From Bryobacterales bacterium (GTDB lineage: Bacteria; Acidobacteriota; Terriglobia; Bryobacterales; Bryobacteraceae): a stretch of DNA of 64,000 nt. The stretch spans positions 1-64,000 of the forward strand of contig JADZCM010000012.1 in NCBI GenBank assembly GCA_020851555.1. Reading direction: 5' to 3'. The position numbers were made by a program, and so were the translations under genes. This document shows, one piece after another, positions 52,607 to 62,411 of this stretch (position 1 is the stretch's first letter; each line of letters opens with the position of its first letter). A model generated the notes under the pieces. It was not told the DNA's origin. It did no database searches and was given only the letters and a program-made list of their open reading frames with translations.

Positions 52607-53839
52607 ATGAAGCGGACCTTCTACGGCTGGTGGATAGCTCTGGCAGCTTTCTGCACTTTCGGGATCTCGGTTGGGATCCCTTACTACAACCTCCCGTTCT
52701 TCTACGACTACTTTGAGAAGACGTTCGGGTGGAGCCGCGCCGACATCACCCTGGGATTTCCTCTGGCCGCGCTGCTCACGCTGTGGGTCGGACCGGTTCT
52801 GGTGCACCGCTTCAGCCCCCGGAAACTGATCCTGGCCGGCACCACCCTGACCTTCCTGGCGTTTCTGGGATTCGGGCGCATGGGCGGCGCGCTCTGGATC
52901 TACTTTTTCTTCTGGTTCCTGTACACGGTCGGGTACATCTTCTCCGGGCCGATTCCTCACCAGGTGCTGGTTTCGCAGTGGTTCCGCCGGATGCGCGGGC
53001 GCGCCATGGCCGTGGCGTACGTCGGCGTAGGGGTGGGCGGGTCGCTGGGCTCGTACATCGTCAAGCCGCTGGCGGAGGGCCTGGGGTTCCAGGCGGCGTT
53101 GCAGATCCTCGGGCTGCTGCTCTTCCTCACCTGGCCGCTGGCGATCTGGGTGATGAAGGATCGCCCGGCCGAGATGGGACTGCACCCGGACGGCGCGGCG
53201 GAGAGCGCCCCGGAGACGGCCCGGAAGCCGCGGGAGTTCGGCGACCTGCTCCGGCGGCCCGCTTTCTGGCTGCTGACCATCGGCAGCTTCTGTTCCATCG
53301 GCGCCATCGGCGCCGTCAACCAGCACATGAAGCTGGTGTTCCTCGACCAGGGATTCACCGATCAGGCCCAGCTCAACTCGGCGTGGCGCATCGCGAGCAT
53401 GCTGACCTTGTGGTCCAGCATCGCGGGACGGCTCGTGATGGGGTGGCTGGCGGACCGCTTCCCCAAGAAGTACGTGATGACGTCCACCTACCTTCTGGTG
53501 GCGGTCACCATCCCCCTGCTGCTGATGGTGCGGCCCGAGCAGACCTACTTCCTCTACGTCTTCGCCGTTCTGTTCGGTTTCGGAATGGGCGCCGACTACA
53601 TGCTGATTCCGCTGATGGCGGCCGAGCAGTTTGGTGTCAATACGCTGGCGCGCGCCATGGCGATCATCCTGCCGACCGACACGATCGGGCAGACCTGGTT
53701 CCCCTACGCGGTGGCCAGGCTGCGTCTTTACTTCGGCGATTACGGCCATGCCCTGACGGCGGTGTTCCTTCTGGCGTTTCTGGGCACGCTGGCCATCGCC
53801 CTGCTGCCCAAGCACGGACCGCGCGATGAGGCACTTTAG
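52607..53839 (+). CDS. Major facilitator superfamily transporter (monocarboxylate-type)
   Basis: 410 aa with 12 predicted helices. GWWIALAAFCTFGISVGIPYYNLPFFYDYF and the loop RFSPRKLILAG, with RMRGRAMAVAYVGVGVGGSLGS in helix 4-5, match the OFA/monocarboxylate-porter branch. A cytoplasmic loop (about 185-205) and a second half with WLADRFPKKYV follow. It probably imports an organic acid or aromatic compound reduced or modified by the enzyme encoded next, with which it overlaps by 14 bp. Confidence 0.85.
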   Translation: MKRTFYGWWIALAAFCTFGISVGIPYYNLPFFYDYFEKTFGWSRADITLGFPLAALLTLWVGPVLVHRFSPRKLILAGTTLTFLAFLGFGRMGGALWIYFFFWFLYTVGYIFSGPIPHQVLVSQWFRRMRGRAMAVAYVGVGVGGSLGSYIVKPLAEGLGFQAALQILGLLLFLTWPLAIWVMKDRPAEMGLHPDGAAESAPETARKPREFGDLLRRPAFWLLTIGSFCSIGAIGAVNQHMKLVFLDQGFTDQAQLNSAWRIASMLTLWSSIAGRLVMGWLADRFPKKYVMTSTYLLVAVTIPLLLMVRPEQTYFLYVFAVLFGFGMGADYMLIPLMAAEQFGVNTLARAMAIILPTDTIGQTWFPYAVARLRLYFGDYGHALTAVFLLAFLGTLAIALLPKHGPRDEAL

Positions 53840-55247
53840 GTTCAAGTACCTAGAAGAGATCGAGGAGTGCGCGCGCCTGGTGGGGGCGGCGCATGTGCGC
53901 TTTGAGCACGACCGGCAGAAGGTCAGAACCTTGCTTGCTCGAAAGGTGCGCGTCGGGAACTTCACGCTCGGCAACTCCATCGCCATTCACCCCATGGAGG
54001 GGTGCGACGGCACGCCGGAGGGGCGCCCGGACGACCTGACGTGGCGGCGCTACCGCCGCTTTGCCTCGGGCGGAGCGAAACTCCTCTGGTTTGAGGCGAC
54101 GGCTGTGCGAGGCGACGGGCGGGCCAACCCGCGCCAGCTCTGGCTGCGGCCCCAGACCATGGCGGATTTCGCCAGGCTGCTGGAGGCCGTGCGGCGGGAG
54201 CACGCGCAGTGCGCCGGCTCATCCGATGACCTGCTGGAGGTCCTGCAACTGACGCACTCCGGCCGCTACAGCGCCGGCCGCCGTGTGATCGCCTGCCACA
54301 ACCCGGCGGTTGACTGCAAAACGGGCGTGCCCGCCGACTATCCCGTCATCTCCGACGACGACCTGGAGCGGCTGGAGGATGACTTTGTCGAAGCCGCCCG
54401 GCTGGCGGCGGATGCCGGCTTCCGGGCGGTGGACATCAAAGCCACTCACGGCTACCTGGCAAGCGAATTGCTTGCGGCCAGGTCGAGGGAGGGGCGCTAC
54501 GGAGGACCGCTCGAAAACCGGGCGCGCTTCCTGCAAAACGTGGTAGGGAAGATCCGGTCCGTGGTGGGGGACCGTCTCATGCTCTGCGTAAGGCTCGGCT
54601 GCTTCGACGGCGTTCCCTATACGGCGGAGCCTACAACCGGCGTGGGCGTGCCCGTGGAGCACCCGGTTCCCTATTCCGATTCCTTCGGCGTCGACCGGAA
54701 CAATCCCGCCCGCGAAGACCTGACGGAAGTGAAGCAGGTCATCGGCTGGCTCGCAGGGTGGGGGGTCCAGCTTCTGAACGTGTCGCTGGGAGTGCCCTAC
54801 CTCAACCCCCACATCGGGCGGCCGTTTGAGAAACCCGACGAGGGCAATTACGAACAGCCCGAGCATCCCCTGCTCGGCGTGGACCGCCACTTCCGGATCG
54901 CGGGCGAGTTGCAGCGGGCGTTTCCCGCCTTGCCCATGGCCGGCACCGGCTATAGCTGGCTCCAGAAGTTCATGATCAACGCCGCGGCGCACAATCTGGA
55001 GAGCGGCGGCATTCGCGTGTTCGGAGCCGGGCGCGGCGCGCTCCCCTACCCGGATTTCGCGCTCGACGCGCTCACCAAAGGCGAGCTGGACGAACGGCGC
55101 GTGTGCAAGACGCTGACCTACTGCTCCTATCTGATGCGGCGCCGGAACCATCCTTTGGGCCAGTTCCCCACCGGCTGCGTGCCTTTCGACAAGCGTGTCT
55201 ACGGCCCCATCCTGAAGCAGGCCCGGGAGTCGGAGCGGCGCCACTGA
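53826..55247 (+). CDS. Old-yellow-enzyme-family NADH:flavin oxidoreductase
   Basis: 473 aa FMN-dependent TIM barrel. Recognisable are the start of the barrel VGNFTLGNSIAIHPMEGCDGTPEG, LLEVLQLTHSGRYS, the catalytic-loop THGYLASELLAARSREGRYGGPLENRARF, and FGAGRGALPYPDFALDAL near the phosphate site. The C-terminus holds three Cys (CKTLTYCSYLM and GQFPTGC) but not the full four-Cys cluster or FAD domain of 2,4-dienoyl-CoA reductases. Probable ene-reductase on an unknown substrate. Translationally coupled to the MFS gene. Confidence 0.82.
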   Translation: MRHFRFKYLEEIEECARLVGAAHVRFEHDRQKVRTLLARKVRVGNFTLGNSIAIHPMEGCDGTPEGRPDDLTWRRYRRFASGGAKLLWFEATAVRGDGRANPRQLWLRPQTMADFARLLEAVRREHAQCAGSSDDLLEVLQLTHSGRYSAGRRVIACHNPAVDCKTGVPADYPVISDDDLERLEDDFVEAARLAADAGFRAVDIKATHGYLASELLAARSREGRYGGPLENRARFLQNVVGKIRSVVGDRLMLCVRLGCFDGVPYTAEPTTGVGVPVEHPVPYSDSFGVDRNNPAREDLTEVKQVIGWLAGWGVQLLNVSLGVPYLNPHIGRPFEKPDEGNYEQPEHPLLGVDRHFRIAGELQRAFPALPMAGTGYSWLQKFMINAAAHNLESGGIRVFGAGRGALPYPDFALDALTKGELDERRVCKTLTYCSYLMRRRNHPLGQFPTGCVPFDKRVYGPILKQARESERRH

Positions 55248-55256
55248 GCCGCGGAA

Positions 55257-56870
55257 CTAACCCATCTGGATGGGTCCCGCGCCGGTGGAGAGCGTCTCGG
55301 CCAGGCGTTCCTTCCTCTCCTCCGCCTTGCCGGCCGCGGCTTCGAGAAGGATCCGGTACAGGGCAGCGCCGGCGACGGCGGCCAGTCCCAGCGCGGTCCA
55401 GAACAGGGCTTCGCTCCGGAACACGTACCTGACTCCATAAGCTGCCAGGACCGGCATGGCCAGCACGGGGAGCAGCAGGAGCAGGAGAATCCGAACCGCC
55501 GGATCCGCACTCGCGCCGGCCGCCTTCTCGGGGTTCACCCGGCGGGGGTAGTAGACGGAGGCCAGGTTCCCCATCGCCATCATGTAGACGGCCAGCACCA
55601 GGGGCGCCGCGTAGGCTTCCGCGAGGCGGCCGAAGCTCAGGGGCATCCTCAGCAGGGCCCACACCGCAACCACGCCGGTGATCTCCAGCGCCACAAACAA
55701 CGCCGCAGCGAGATTCTTGCCCGCCAGCACCGCGCGCAGGGAGAGAGGATGGAGGTAATAGAGCTGCGCCGCGGCCCGGTCGGCGCCGAAGACATTCCAG
55801 AAGAGAACATCGCTCAGCAGGAGCAGCGCGTAGCCGCACACCATCGTGAGCTGGTAGGGTGGCGCCGTTCCTCCCCGCCGGCTGGCCAGCAGCAGGGGCA
55901 GAAAGATGAGGATGCCGAAGCTGAAGCCCATCAGGAAGAGGAGCCGGAAGCGCGGGGTGCGGACGAGCGACCGCAGTTCCTTTTCGATCACTCCGGCCAG
56001 CGGGTCCGGCAGCAGCCGAGACGGCAACCGGTAGAACGCCTCCAGCCGCGAGACCCCGTTCCGGGCGGTCCGCTGCGTGCCGGCTTCAGCCGTTTCCACG
56101 CGTTCCGGGCGCAATCCGCGCCGGAACTGGCAGCGCCCGTAGACATACACCAGCGCCAGCCAGGCGGCCGCCGCCCACAAGTCGCCGGAGGACGCCGGTC
56201 CAAGGCTCGCCTCCGAGGCGAGCGACCACGGCCACCACCGTACCCACAAAAGCCCGGCCGCGGCTAGCAGCGGCGCCGGGGCGCCTACGGTCGTCAGCAA
56301 TTGGGGCAAGGCCGCCGCCACCACCAGGAGCAGCACGAGCGCCTCCCTCAAGCGGCGGCGGGCCAGCCATCCTTCAAGCTGATACTTCAATCCCGCACCC
56401 AGAAGCAGATTGAAAACCACGAAGAGAGCCAGGGAGAGAGGAGCGGCTCCCGCGCGGAGGGACGGGTTCAGAGACAGCCCGGTGGCGAGACCGGCCATCG
56501 CCAGGAGCATCTCCACGCAGGTGGTCGTGCGCAGGCTCAGCTCCAGCGCGAACAACTGCCCCGGCGGAATCGGAAAGGCCAGGAGCCTTTTCAACTCCAG
56601 CGCAGCCCCCTGCGAGGCCAGCAGAACCGGTGTCAACTGCCAATACAGGGTCGCAAAGAACAGCACTTGAGGCAGGTAGGCTGCCAGCAGCCTGCCCGAT
56701 TCCTCCCGGCTCGCGGCCACGGCGGCGAGCACCGACGCCGCCAGCCAGCCCGCATACCAGGCGGCGATTACCACCGCCGCGAGGATGGAGCCCGGCCTCG
56801 CCCCGCGGCGCAGGCTGTGCAGAAGCGCCCGCTGTTGCGCCCACACCACGGCACGCACCTGCGGGGTCAT
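55257..56870 (-). CDS. ABC exporter membrane subunit
   Basis: 537 aa with about 12 hydrophobic helices in two halves separated by a basic cytosolic linker (about 250-290, LRPERVETAEAGTQRTARNG). The motif VIEKELRSLVRTPRFRLLF is typical of ABC-2-like large permeases of Acidobacteria and Firmicutes. Its ATPase is encoded 4 bp upstream on the same strand. Substrate unknown. The C-terminus is soluble and charged. Confidence 0.8.
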   Translation of the reverse strand: MTPQVRAVVWAQQRALLHSLRRGARPGSILAAVVIAAWYAGWLAASVLAAVAASREESGRLLAAYLPQVLFFATLYWQLTPVLLASQGAALELKRLLAFPIPPGQLFALELSLRTTTCVEMLLAMAGLATGLSLNPSLRAGAAPLSLALFVVFNLLLGAGLKYQLEGWLARRRLREALVLLLVVAAALPQLLTTVGAPAPLLAAAGLLWVRWWPWSLASEASLGPASSGDLWAAAAWLALVYVYGRCQFRRGLRPERVETAEAGTQRTARNGVSRLEAFYRLPSRLLPDPLAGVIEKELRSLVRTPRFRLLFLMGFSFGILIFLPLLLASRRGGTAPPYQLTMVCGYALLLLSDVLFWNVFGADRAAAQLYYLHPLSLRAVLAGKNLAAALFVALEITGVVAVWALLRMPLSFGRLAEAYAAPLVLAVYMMAMGNLASVYYPRRVNPEKAAGASADPAVRILLLLLLPVLAMPVLAAYGVRYVFRSEALFWTALGLAAVAGAALYRILLEAAAGKAEERKERLAETLSTGAGPIQMG

Positions 56871-56874
56871 AAGG

Positions 56875-57633
56875 TTACAGCCACTCCAGCTTCTCCGGGA
56901 CCCGCTCCGCCCCGACGACCTTCACGAAGACATCTTCCAGAGATTCGGCCGTGTTCCGGAGTTCGGACATGCTCTTCTCCATCACCAGGCGGCCCCGGTG
57001 GATGATGCCCACCCTCTGGCACAGCCGCTCGACGACCTCCAGAACGTGGGAAGTAAGAAACACGGTCGCGCCCTGCCGCACCTGGTCGAGCAGGATGTCC
57101 TTCATCAATCTGGCGCCCACCGCGTCCACGCCCTCGAACGGCTCGTCAAGCAGGAACAGCTCCGGCCTGTGAATCAGCGCCGCGGCCATCGACAGCCGCT
57201 TGCGCATCCCCTTGGAGTAGGCCGCGATGAGCTTGGAGGCCTCGTTTTCCAGCTCGAACAGGGCCAGGAGTTCGTGCGCGCGGTCCCGCGCCAGGGCGCG
57301 GCCAAGCCCATACATCCGCCCCACGAATTCCAGGAATTCGGGGCCGGTCAGCCGGTCGAAGAGCAGCGACTCGTCCGGAACCAGCCCGATCCGCCGCTTG
57401 ATCTCCAGCGCCTCCCGCGGCATGGGGCGTCCCAGCAATTCCAGGCTGCCCGAGGTGGGCCGGACCAGGTCCATCATCATCCGGATGGTCGTGGTCTTGC
57501 CGGCGCCGTTCGGCCCCAGAAACCCGAAGAAGCATCCCCGGGCTACCTCCAGCGTCAGGCCGTCGACGGCTAGCCTGTCTCCGTAGGCTTTCCTCAACTC
57601 CATCAGGCGGATGGCAGGACCGGAGCTTTGCAT
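56875..57633 (-). CDS. ABC exporter ATP-binding subunit
   Basis: 252 aa. Walker A GPNGAGKTTT, Q-loop region GLVPDE, signature YSKGMRKRLSMAAAL (SKGM in place of SGGQ, common in ABC-2 exporters), Walker B LFLLDEPFEGVD and switch His TSHVLEV. Upstream partner of the large permease. Possible roles are drug, lipid or polysaccharide export. Confidence 0.9.
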   Translation of the reverse strand: MQSSGPAIRLMELRKAYGDRLAVDGLTLEVARGCFFGFLGPNGAGKTTTIRMMMDLVRPTSGSLELLGRPMPREALEIKRRIGLVPDESLLFDRLTGPEFLEFVGRMYGLGRALARDRAHELLALFELENEASKLIAAYSKGMRKRLSMAAALIHRPELFLLDEPFEGVDAVGARLMKDILLDQVRQGATVFLTSHVLEVVERLCQRVGIIHRGRLVMEKSMSELRNTAESLEDVFVKVVGAERVPEKLEWL

Positions 57634-57717
57634 TGCGTTCTCTCATCCTACGGGAAAACTCAGTCGAGACGCAGAGGCGGGCTTCTGCGGGAAGGCAATT
57701 TGGCCGATAGAGGAGTC

Positions 57718-58584
57718 ATGGCTTTTGCCGCCCAGAGCACACCCGCGGTCCGGGACAGGCTGTTGAAGGCAGCCGGCACAGCGCCCCCGCTCTCCCGCAT
57801 CCTAGACCGGCTGCTCTCCAGCCTCTCCCGGGAGGATGTCCCGCTGGCGGAGGTCTCCGAACTGGTGGAGAAGGACACAGCGCTGGCCGGCAACCTGCTG
57901 CGCACGGTCAACTCGTCGCTCTACGGCATGTCCGGAACGGTCAATTCGGTCCGCCATGCGCTCGCCATCCTGGGTCTGGAGCGGGTCCGGAACATAGCTC
58001 TCACCATGAACCTGGTCCGGCTGTGGCGCAAAGACCCTGGAGTGCCCGGCTGGACCTCCGCGCGTTTCAATCTCCATTCGACGGCCACGGCCATTATGGC
58101 CGACCTGATCGTGCAGAACCTGCCCACCGAATACCCGGAAGGCGCCTTCACCGCCGGGCTGTTTCATGACTTCGGCAAGCTGCTGGTGGCTTCGCTGCTG
58201 CCTCTGGAGTTCGGCGCGCTGAGAGCGCTGGTCGTAGTCGAAGGCGCGGATCAGGAGCTAAGCGAAATGGAACTTCTGGGCATCACGCACTCCGAGCTCT
58301 CGGCCGCGGTGCTGGAGGGGTGGAAGCTTCCCGCTCCGATCATCCAGGCCGTGCGCCGGCACCATTGGGAGGAGGAGGGCGCCGCCGGATTGCTCCCCCT
58401 GTCAGCCGCCGTGAGCCTCGCCGATTGCTGCGTGAACCGCATGGGCATCTCGGTCCTGGCCTCTCATCCAGAGACAGGACGGGACCCGGCGCAGGCCCTC
58501 ACGGCTGCCGGCCTCCGCTCTGACCCTCGGGCGCTGCTGGACGAATTCAGCGCCGAATTTGAGATCGCAAAGCGATACTTCTGA
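57718..58584 (+). CDS. HDOD-domain signalling protein
   Basis: 288 aa. The HDOD domain covers about residues 15-220: PPLSRILDRLLSSL, LVEKDTALAGNLLRTVNSSLYG, INSVRHALAILGLERVRNI-like segment, and AFTAGLFHDFGKLLVASLLP. It keeps HDF at the HD position, but HDOD proteins are thought not to be phosphohydrolases. They take part in chemotaxis, motility and second-messenger networks, which pairs loosely with the PilZ protein elsewhere in the window. ATG with AGAGGAG just upstream; the frame upstream is not used. Confidence 0.88.
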   Translation: MAFAAQSTPAVRDRLLKAAGTAPPLSRILDRLLSSLSREDVPLAEVSELVEKDTALAGNLLRTVNSSLYGMSGTVNSVRHALAILGLERVRNIALTMNLVRLWRKDPGVPGWTSARFNLHSTATAIMADLIVQNLPTEYPEGAFTAGLFHDFGKLLVASLLPLEFGALRALVVVEGADQELSEMELLGITHSELSAAVLEGWKLPAPIIQAVRRHHWEEEGAAGLLPLSAAVSLADCCVNRMGISVLASHPETGRDPAQALTAAGLRSDPRALLDEFSAEFEIAKRYF

Positions 58585-58694
58585 GTCCCCGCCCCTCCGG
58601 CCACGAGCCGCAGGCCGCCATGGCGGCCGCCGTTGTCCGCCGCCCGGCTCTCGTGCGAAGCGCGGCGTCCGCGAACGGTGCTACGCTGCTCGGC

Positions 58695-59177
58695 ATGGGG
58701 CCAAACCCTGGCAACCGGCCGTCCAAGCCGCATCTGGTCATCGGCCTCGGCAACCCCAACATGGGCGACGAGGGCGTCGGCTGCCTGCTCGCTGAGAAAC
58801 TCGCCGCCGATCCCAGGCTGCCGCAAGGCGTCGAAGTTGCCGACGGCGGCGCGGACCTGCTGGCCTGCGCGGGCCGGATGACCGGGCGGCAGAGGATCAC
58901 GCTGATCGACGCCATCCTGGATCCCGGCAAGCCGGGCGCGCTGCACGTCTTTGACGGGGACTTCTCGGGGCTGGCGGTGGATCAGCCCGACGCCCACTCG
59001 CTATCCGCGGTCGCGGCGGTACGCTTGCTTCAGCTTACGGACCCCGAGTTGCGGCGCGCCCGTTTCAAGCTGGTTGCGGTGGCCATCGGTTCGGCCGGGC
59101 TTGGACCGGGCCTGTCGCCGGAGCTGGAGGCGCAGTTGCCCTCGCTTGTGGACCGGGTGCTTGCGGAGCTTGGCTGA
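58695..59177 (+). CDS. Hydrogenase maturation endopeptidase-like protein (peptidase M52)
   Basis: 160 aa. GLGNPNMGDEGVGC at the start corresponds to the GNxLxxDDGxG motif; Glu26, Asp72 (TLIDAILDPGKPG) and His101 (DAHSLSA) match in order and spacing the three nickel ligands of HybD/HyaD proteases that trim the large subunit of NiFe hydrogenases. No hydrogenase or hyp gene is in the window, so the target is encoded elsewhere. The ATG at the motif-bearing domain is preferred over an upstream ATG with an Arg/Ala-rich lead. Confidence 0.85.
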   Translation: MGPNPGNRPSKPHLVIGLGNPNMGDEGVGCLLAEKLAADPRLPQGVEVADGGADLLACAGRMTGRQRITLIDAILDPGKPGALHVFDGDFSGLAVDQPDAHSLSAVAAVRLLQLTDPELRRARFKLVAVAIGSAGLGPGLSPELEAQLPSLVDRVLAELG

Positions 59178-59300
59178 AACAAGGGCTGAGACTGCGCCCG
59201 CCCGGCTTGAAATATCACTTCGCGCGCTGATGCTGGCCTCCGGCCGCCCGTTCCGGCCAGAGCGTGGGAAGATGAGAGGACTGGGCCGGGGGAGGGCGCC

Positions 59301-62300
59301 ATGCACAAGCCGAGGGAGATTCGATTCGGATTGGTTCTGTACGGCGGCGTGTCGCTCGCCGTCTACATCAACGGAGTCGCCCAGGAGTTCTTCCGCGCCG
59401 TGCGGGGCGACGGCGTCTACGGCCTGTTGAAGGCCCTGCTGGGGGCGGACATTGTCATCGACGTGATCAGCGGGACGTCCGCCGGCGGGCTGAACGGCAT
59501 CTACCTGGCCTACGCGCTCTGCCAGGAGAAGCAGCCCTGCGACTTTCTCCGGTTTTCGGAGCTGTGGCGGAACCATGGCGACATCGATAAGCTGCTGCGG
59601 AGCCCGGACGACGCCTGCCCGCGTTCCCTTCTCGACGGAGAGGGTTACTACCAGGAGAAGCTCCAGGAGGCCTTCACCGGCATGGGACGCTGGCAATCCC
59701 CCTCCGAACTGCCGTCGGAGCTGAATGAACTGGACCTGTTCATCACGGGCACCGACTTCCACGGCTACGTGTACACCCGGTTTGACGGCACGGGGCGTCC
59801 CATCACCGTCAAAGACCACCGCACCCTGTTTCAACTGAAGTACCGGCGCGGGCGGTACAACGATTTCGCGCCGGCCGGCCCGCCCGAGAACGTCACCGCG
59901 GAAGAGCTGCATGGAGAGCTTGCCAAACTGGCGCGGATCACGTCCTGTTTTCCGGTCGCTTTTCCGCCGGTTTGCGTGGCGGGAGACGACCGGCTGATCC
60001 GCAAGTGGGGGCAGCTCTCCAGGAAGCCGCTCGTCGCGGGTCCTGAGGGCGAGGCCCCCCGCTACTACCTGGACGGCGGGGTGCTCGACAACAAGCCTTT
60101 CTCGTCCACCACGCGCGCCATCTTCCACCGCACCGCGAACAGACCGGTCACCCGGAAGCTCTTCTATGTGGAACCGGCGCCCGAGGTTTTCGATCCCGAG
60201 GCCGTGTCGGCTGCGCCGGATGTAATCGCGGCGGGCGTGGGAGCGCTCACAGTCATCCCTGGTTATGAGAGTATCGCCGGGGACCTGCAAGCCATCCGTG
60301 ACCGCAACACCCGCATCCAGCAGTTCCGCAGCCTGGCCGAAGTGGTGGGGAAAAGTACGGCGTCCCAGCCGCAACGCCGGCCCTCTCCCGAGCAGGTGGA
60401 GCTGTACCGGCGCAGCAGGCTGAACCCCTTGCTTGACCGCGTCCTGGCCGGTATTCTCCGACAGAGCGGCCACGAGGTGCTGCTGGACCCGCAGCAGCAG
60501 CGGCTGGCGTCCCAGCTCTTTGCGGAGTTCTTCCACGCCTTCGATCCTGTGGTCCAGGATCTGGTGCTGGGTGATTTCGACGCCGACACGCGCATGCGGC
60601 GGCTGTTTCACGTCACGTATGCGATCCATTCGAATCCCGACCGGACGCCGGACGATCTCCAGGCGCTCGACACCTGCAACCGCTGGATCAAGTGCCTCGA
60701 AGTGATCCGCTTCGCGCTTGAATCCACCGTCGACAGGCTGCCGCTGCGCTGGTACGACGAGTCTCCGGCGGGACCGCGGCTTCGGCCCCTGGCCGGGATC
60801 TGGCGGGAAACCGGCCAGGCGTTGGCTTACGTGCTGGCCGCCGACGCGGAGGTGACCGGGTTTGTCGATTCCCCGCCGGACCAGGAAGCCGCCAGCGCCC
60901 TGCTCGCGGTTCTGCTCCGCCGGCAGCGGGAATTCGCCGGGAACGGCCCGGCGCCCGCGGCCACGGCGCCGACTCTGCTGCACTACCTGGACGCGCAGTT
61001 TGAGCAGCCTCAGTTTCTGGAGGGATCCCTCGACGCCCGGCAGGCATGGGACAGTTTCCCCTGGGTCGACCTGCACCAGTACCCGCTGCAAGCCGCGTCG
61101 GGGATCTTCGAGCTGGACGAGATCGACACGGTGAGAATCAGCCCGAAGGACGCCCAGCTCGGTTTCAGCCGCCGGCCGGCCGCCGACAAGCTTTCCGGCG
61201 ACCAGTTCGCGAACTTCGGCGGTTTTTTCAAACGAAGCTGGCGCTCGAACGACCTGTTGTGGGGACGGCTCGACGGGCTCTCCAGGATCTTCGAAACGCT
61301 ACTCTCCAGGGAAGCTGTCGAAGCCTCCACGTCGGACCAGGCGGGCGCGGCGGAGCGGCTGCGCGTCATCCGGTCGCTCAACCTGGCTCCGGCCCTGGCC
61401 TCCTGGCTGGAGGACCTGGCGGACCCCGGCCGGCCCGGCCACGGCGCGGCCCTGGACGCCCTGAACGCAGGCAACCGGGAGGCGGAAGGCGGCCTGCTGG
61501 ACCAGTTTGTCCGGTACGCGCAGGCCGGCCTGGTGGAGCAGGGGCTCCGCGGGGTCATCGAGGACAGCATCCAGGAGCAGGTCGAGTGGAACCGCTGCCG
61601 CACGGGCGATCCGGGCCGCACCAGCTTCCACGCCGACGGCCTGCGCTTCACCCGGCCCAACAGCGGCTTCATCAGCCTCGCCGTGCAGCAGATGGCGCGT
61701 GAGGCTCTCGACAAGCGCCAGGTGCCGGACGTGGCGGCCTTCTTCGCCGATCCGAATCGCTACACCGTCGGCCGGGAGCGGATCGCGTCCGACGTGCCCA
61801 CGCCCGTGCTGGCCGAACTGGCCTCGCGCGCCGCGCTGGTGTTGCGCAACTGCCTCGCGCCGGCGGTTGGGTCCGGCGCCTCGGCCATCCGGAACTCCCG
61901 GGTGTTCAAGCTGGGGTTTGACTGGCCCGTCCGGCTGGTCCACGGCTTCGCGCGGCTGGTGCGCGACGCGCCCGGCGCCGCGCAGGTGCTGACCGCCGTC
62001 GCGGCTCTCTACTCCGTATTCGCCCTGTTCGCGGGCGTGAAGTGGTGGGGGGTGTTCGTCTGGCCCGCCGGGGAAGGCCTCCAGGTGTCCGGCCTGCTCG
62101 CTCTGATCATTGTGCCCGCCGTCGTGCTGGGGACGCTGCCGGAGATACTGCGGTGGCAACACCCGCGCTGCGCCGGGCTGCTGCGGAGTTACGGGCCCTG
62201 GGTCCTGCTGGGCGGCGTGGCGGCGCTGGCGGCGGCTGGGGTGGTCTGGCTCGAACGGCTGCGAACGGGCCTGGCAGAGTTCCTGGAGGCCAGGTCCGGC

Positions 62301-62411
62301 GCCGTCAGCGCCGGCCTGCTGGCGGGCTGTGCCGTGGCCGCCGGCGTGCTTCTCGTAAAAGGGTTCCGGTGGGCGCTATGTTCGTTGCGCGGGCGGAAGG
62401 CCCCCGGCTAG
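59301..62411 (+). CDS. Large patatin-like phospholipase/acyl hydrolase with C-terminal membrane helices
   Basis: 1036 aa. The N-terminal patatin domain has an oxyanion-type GLVLYGGVSLAVYINGVAQEF, nucleophile Ser60 in SGTSAGGLNG and the dyad Asp258 in YYLDGGVLDNKPF. A long helical middle region (about 330-830) of unknown fold follows, and the last 180 residues hold four to five strongly hydrophobic helices, so the enzyme is membrane-tethered at its C-terminus. The family (patatin-like proteins with DUF3376-type extension) is found in actinobacteria and others; substrates are unknown. The catalytic dyad is intact. It overlaps by 4 bp the 3' end of a small gene on the other strand. Confidence 0.85.
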   Translation: MHKPREIRFGLVLYGGVSLAVYINGVAQEFFRAVRGDGVYGLLKALLGADIVIDVISGTSAGGLNGIYLAYALCQEKQPCDFLRFSELWRNHGDIDKLLRSPDDACPRSLLDGEGYYQEKLQEAFTGMGRWQSPSELPSELNELDLFITGTDFHGYVYTRFDGTGRPITVKDHRTLFQLKYRRGRYNDFAPAGPPENVTAEELHGELAKLARITSCFPVAFPPVCVAGDDRLIRKWGQLSRKPLVAGPEGEAPRYYLDGGVLDNKPFSSTTRAIFHRTANRPVTRKLFYVEPAPEVFDPEAVSAAPDVIAAGVGALTVIPGYESIAGDLQAIRDRNTRIQQFRSLAEVVGKSTASQPQRRPSPEQVELYRRSRLNPLLDRVLAGILRQSGHEVLLDPQQQRLASQLFAEFFHAFDPVVQDLVLGDFDADTRMRRLFHVTYAIHSNPDRTPDDLQALDTCNRWIKCLEVIRFALESTVDRLPLRWYDESPAGPRLRPLAGIWRETGQALAYVLAADAEVTGFVDSPPDQEAASALLAVLLRRQREFAGNGPAPAATAPTLLHYLDAQFEQPQFLEGSLDARQAWDSFPWVDLHQYPLQAASGIFELDEIDTVRISPKDAQLGFSRRPAADKLSGDQFANFGGFFKRSWRSNDLLWGRLDGLSRIFETLLSREAVEASTSDQAGAAERLRVIRSLNLAPALASWLEDLADPGRPGHGAALDALNAGNREAEGGLLDQFVRYAQAGLVEQGLRGVIEDSIQEQVEWNRCRTGDPGRTSFHADGLRFTRPNSGFISLAVQQMAREALDKRQVPDVAAFFADPNRYTVGRERIASDVPTPVLAELASRAALVLRNCLAPAVGSGASAIRNSRVFKLGFDWPVRLVHGFARLVRDAPGAAQVLTAVAALYSVFALFAGVKWWGVFVWPAGEGLQVSGLLALIIVPAVVLGTLPEILRWQHPRCAGLLRSYGPWVLLGGVAALAAAGVVWLERLRTGLAEFLEARSGAVSAGLLAGCAVAAGVLLVKGFRWALCSLRGRKAPG

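Noticed and set aside
59001-61091. A 696-codon frame antisense to the patatin-like gene
   Set aside because: Composition is that of an antisense shadow; the sense gene has intact catalytic motifs.
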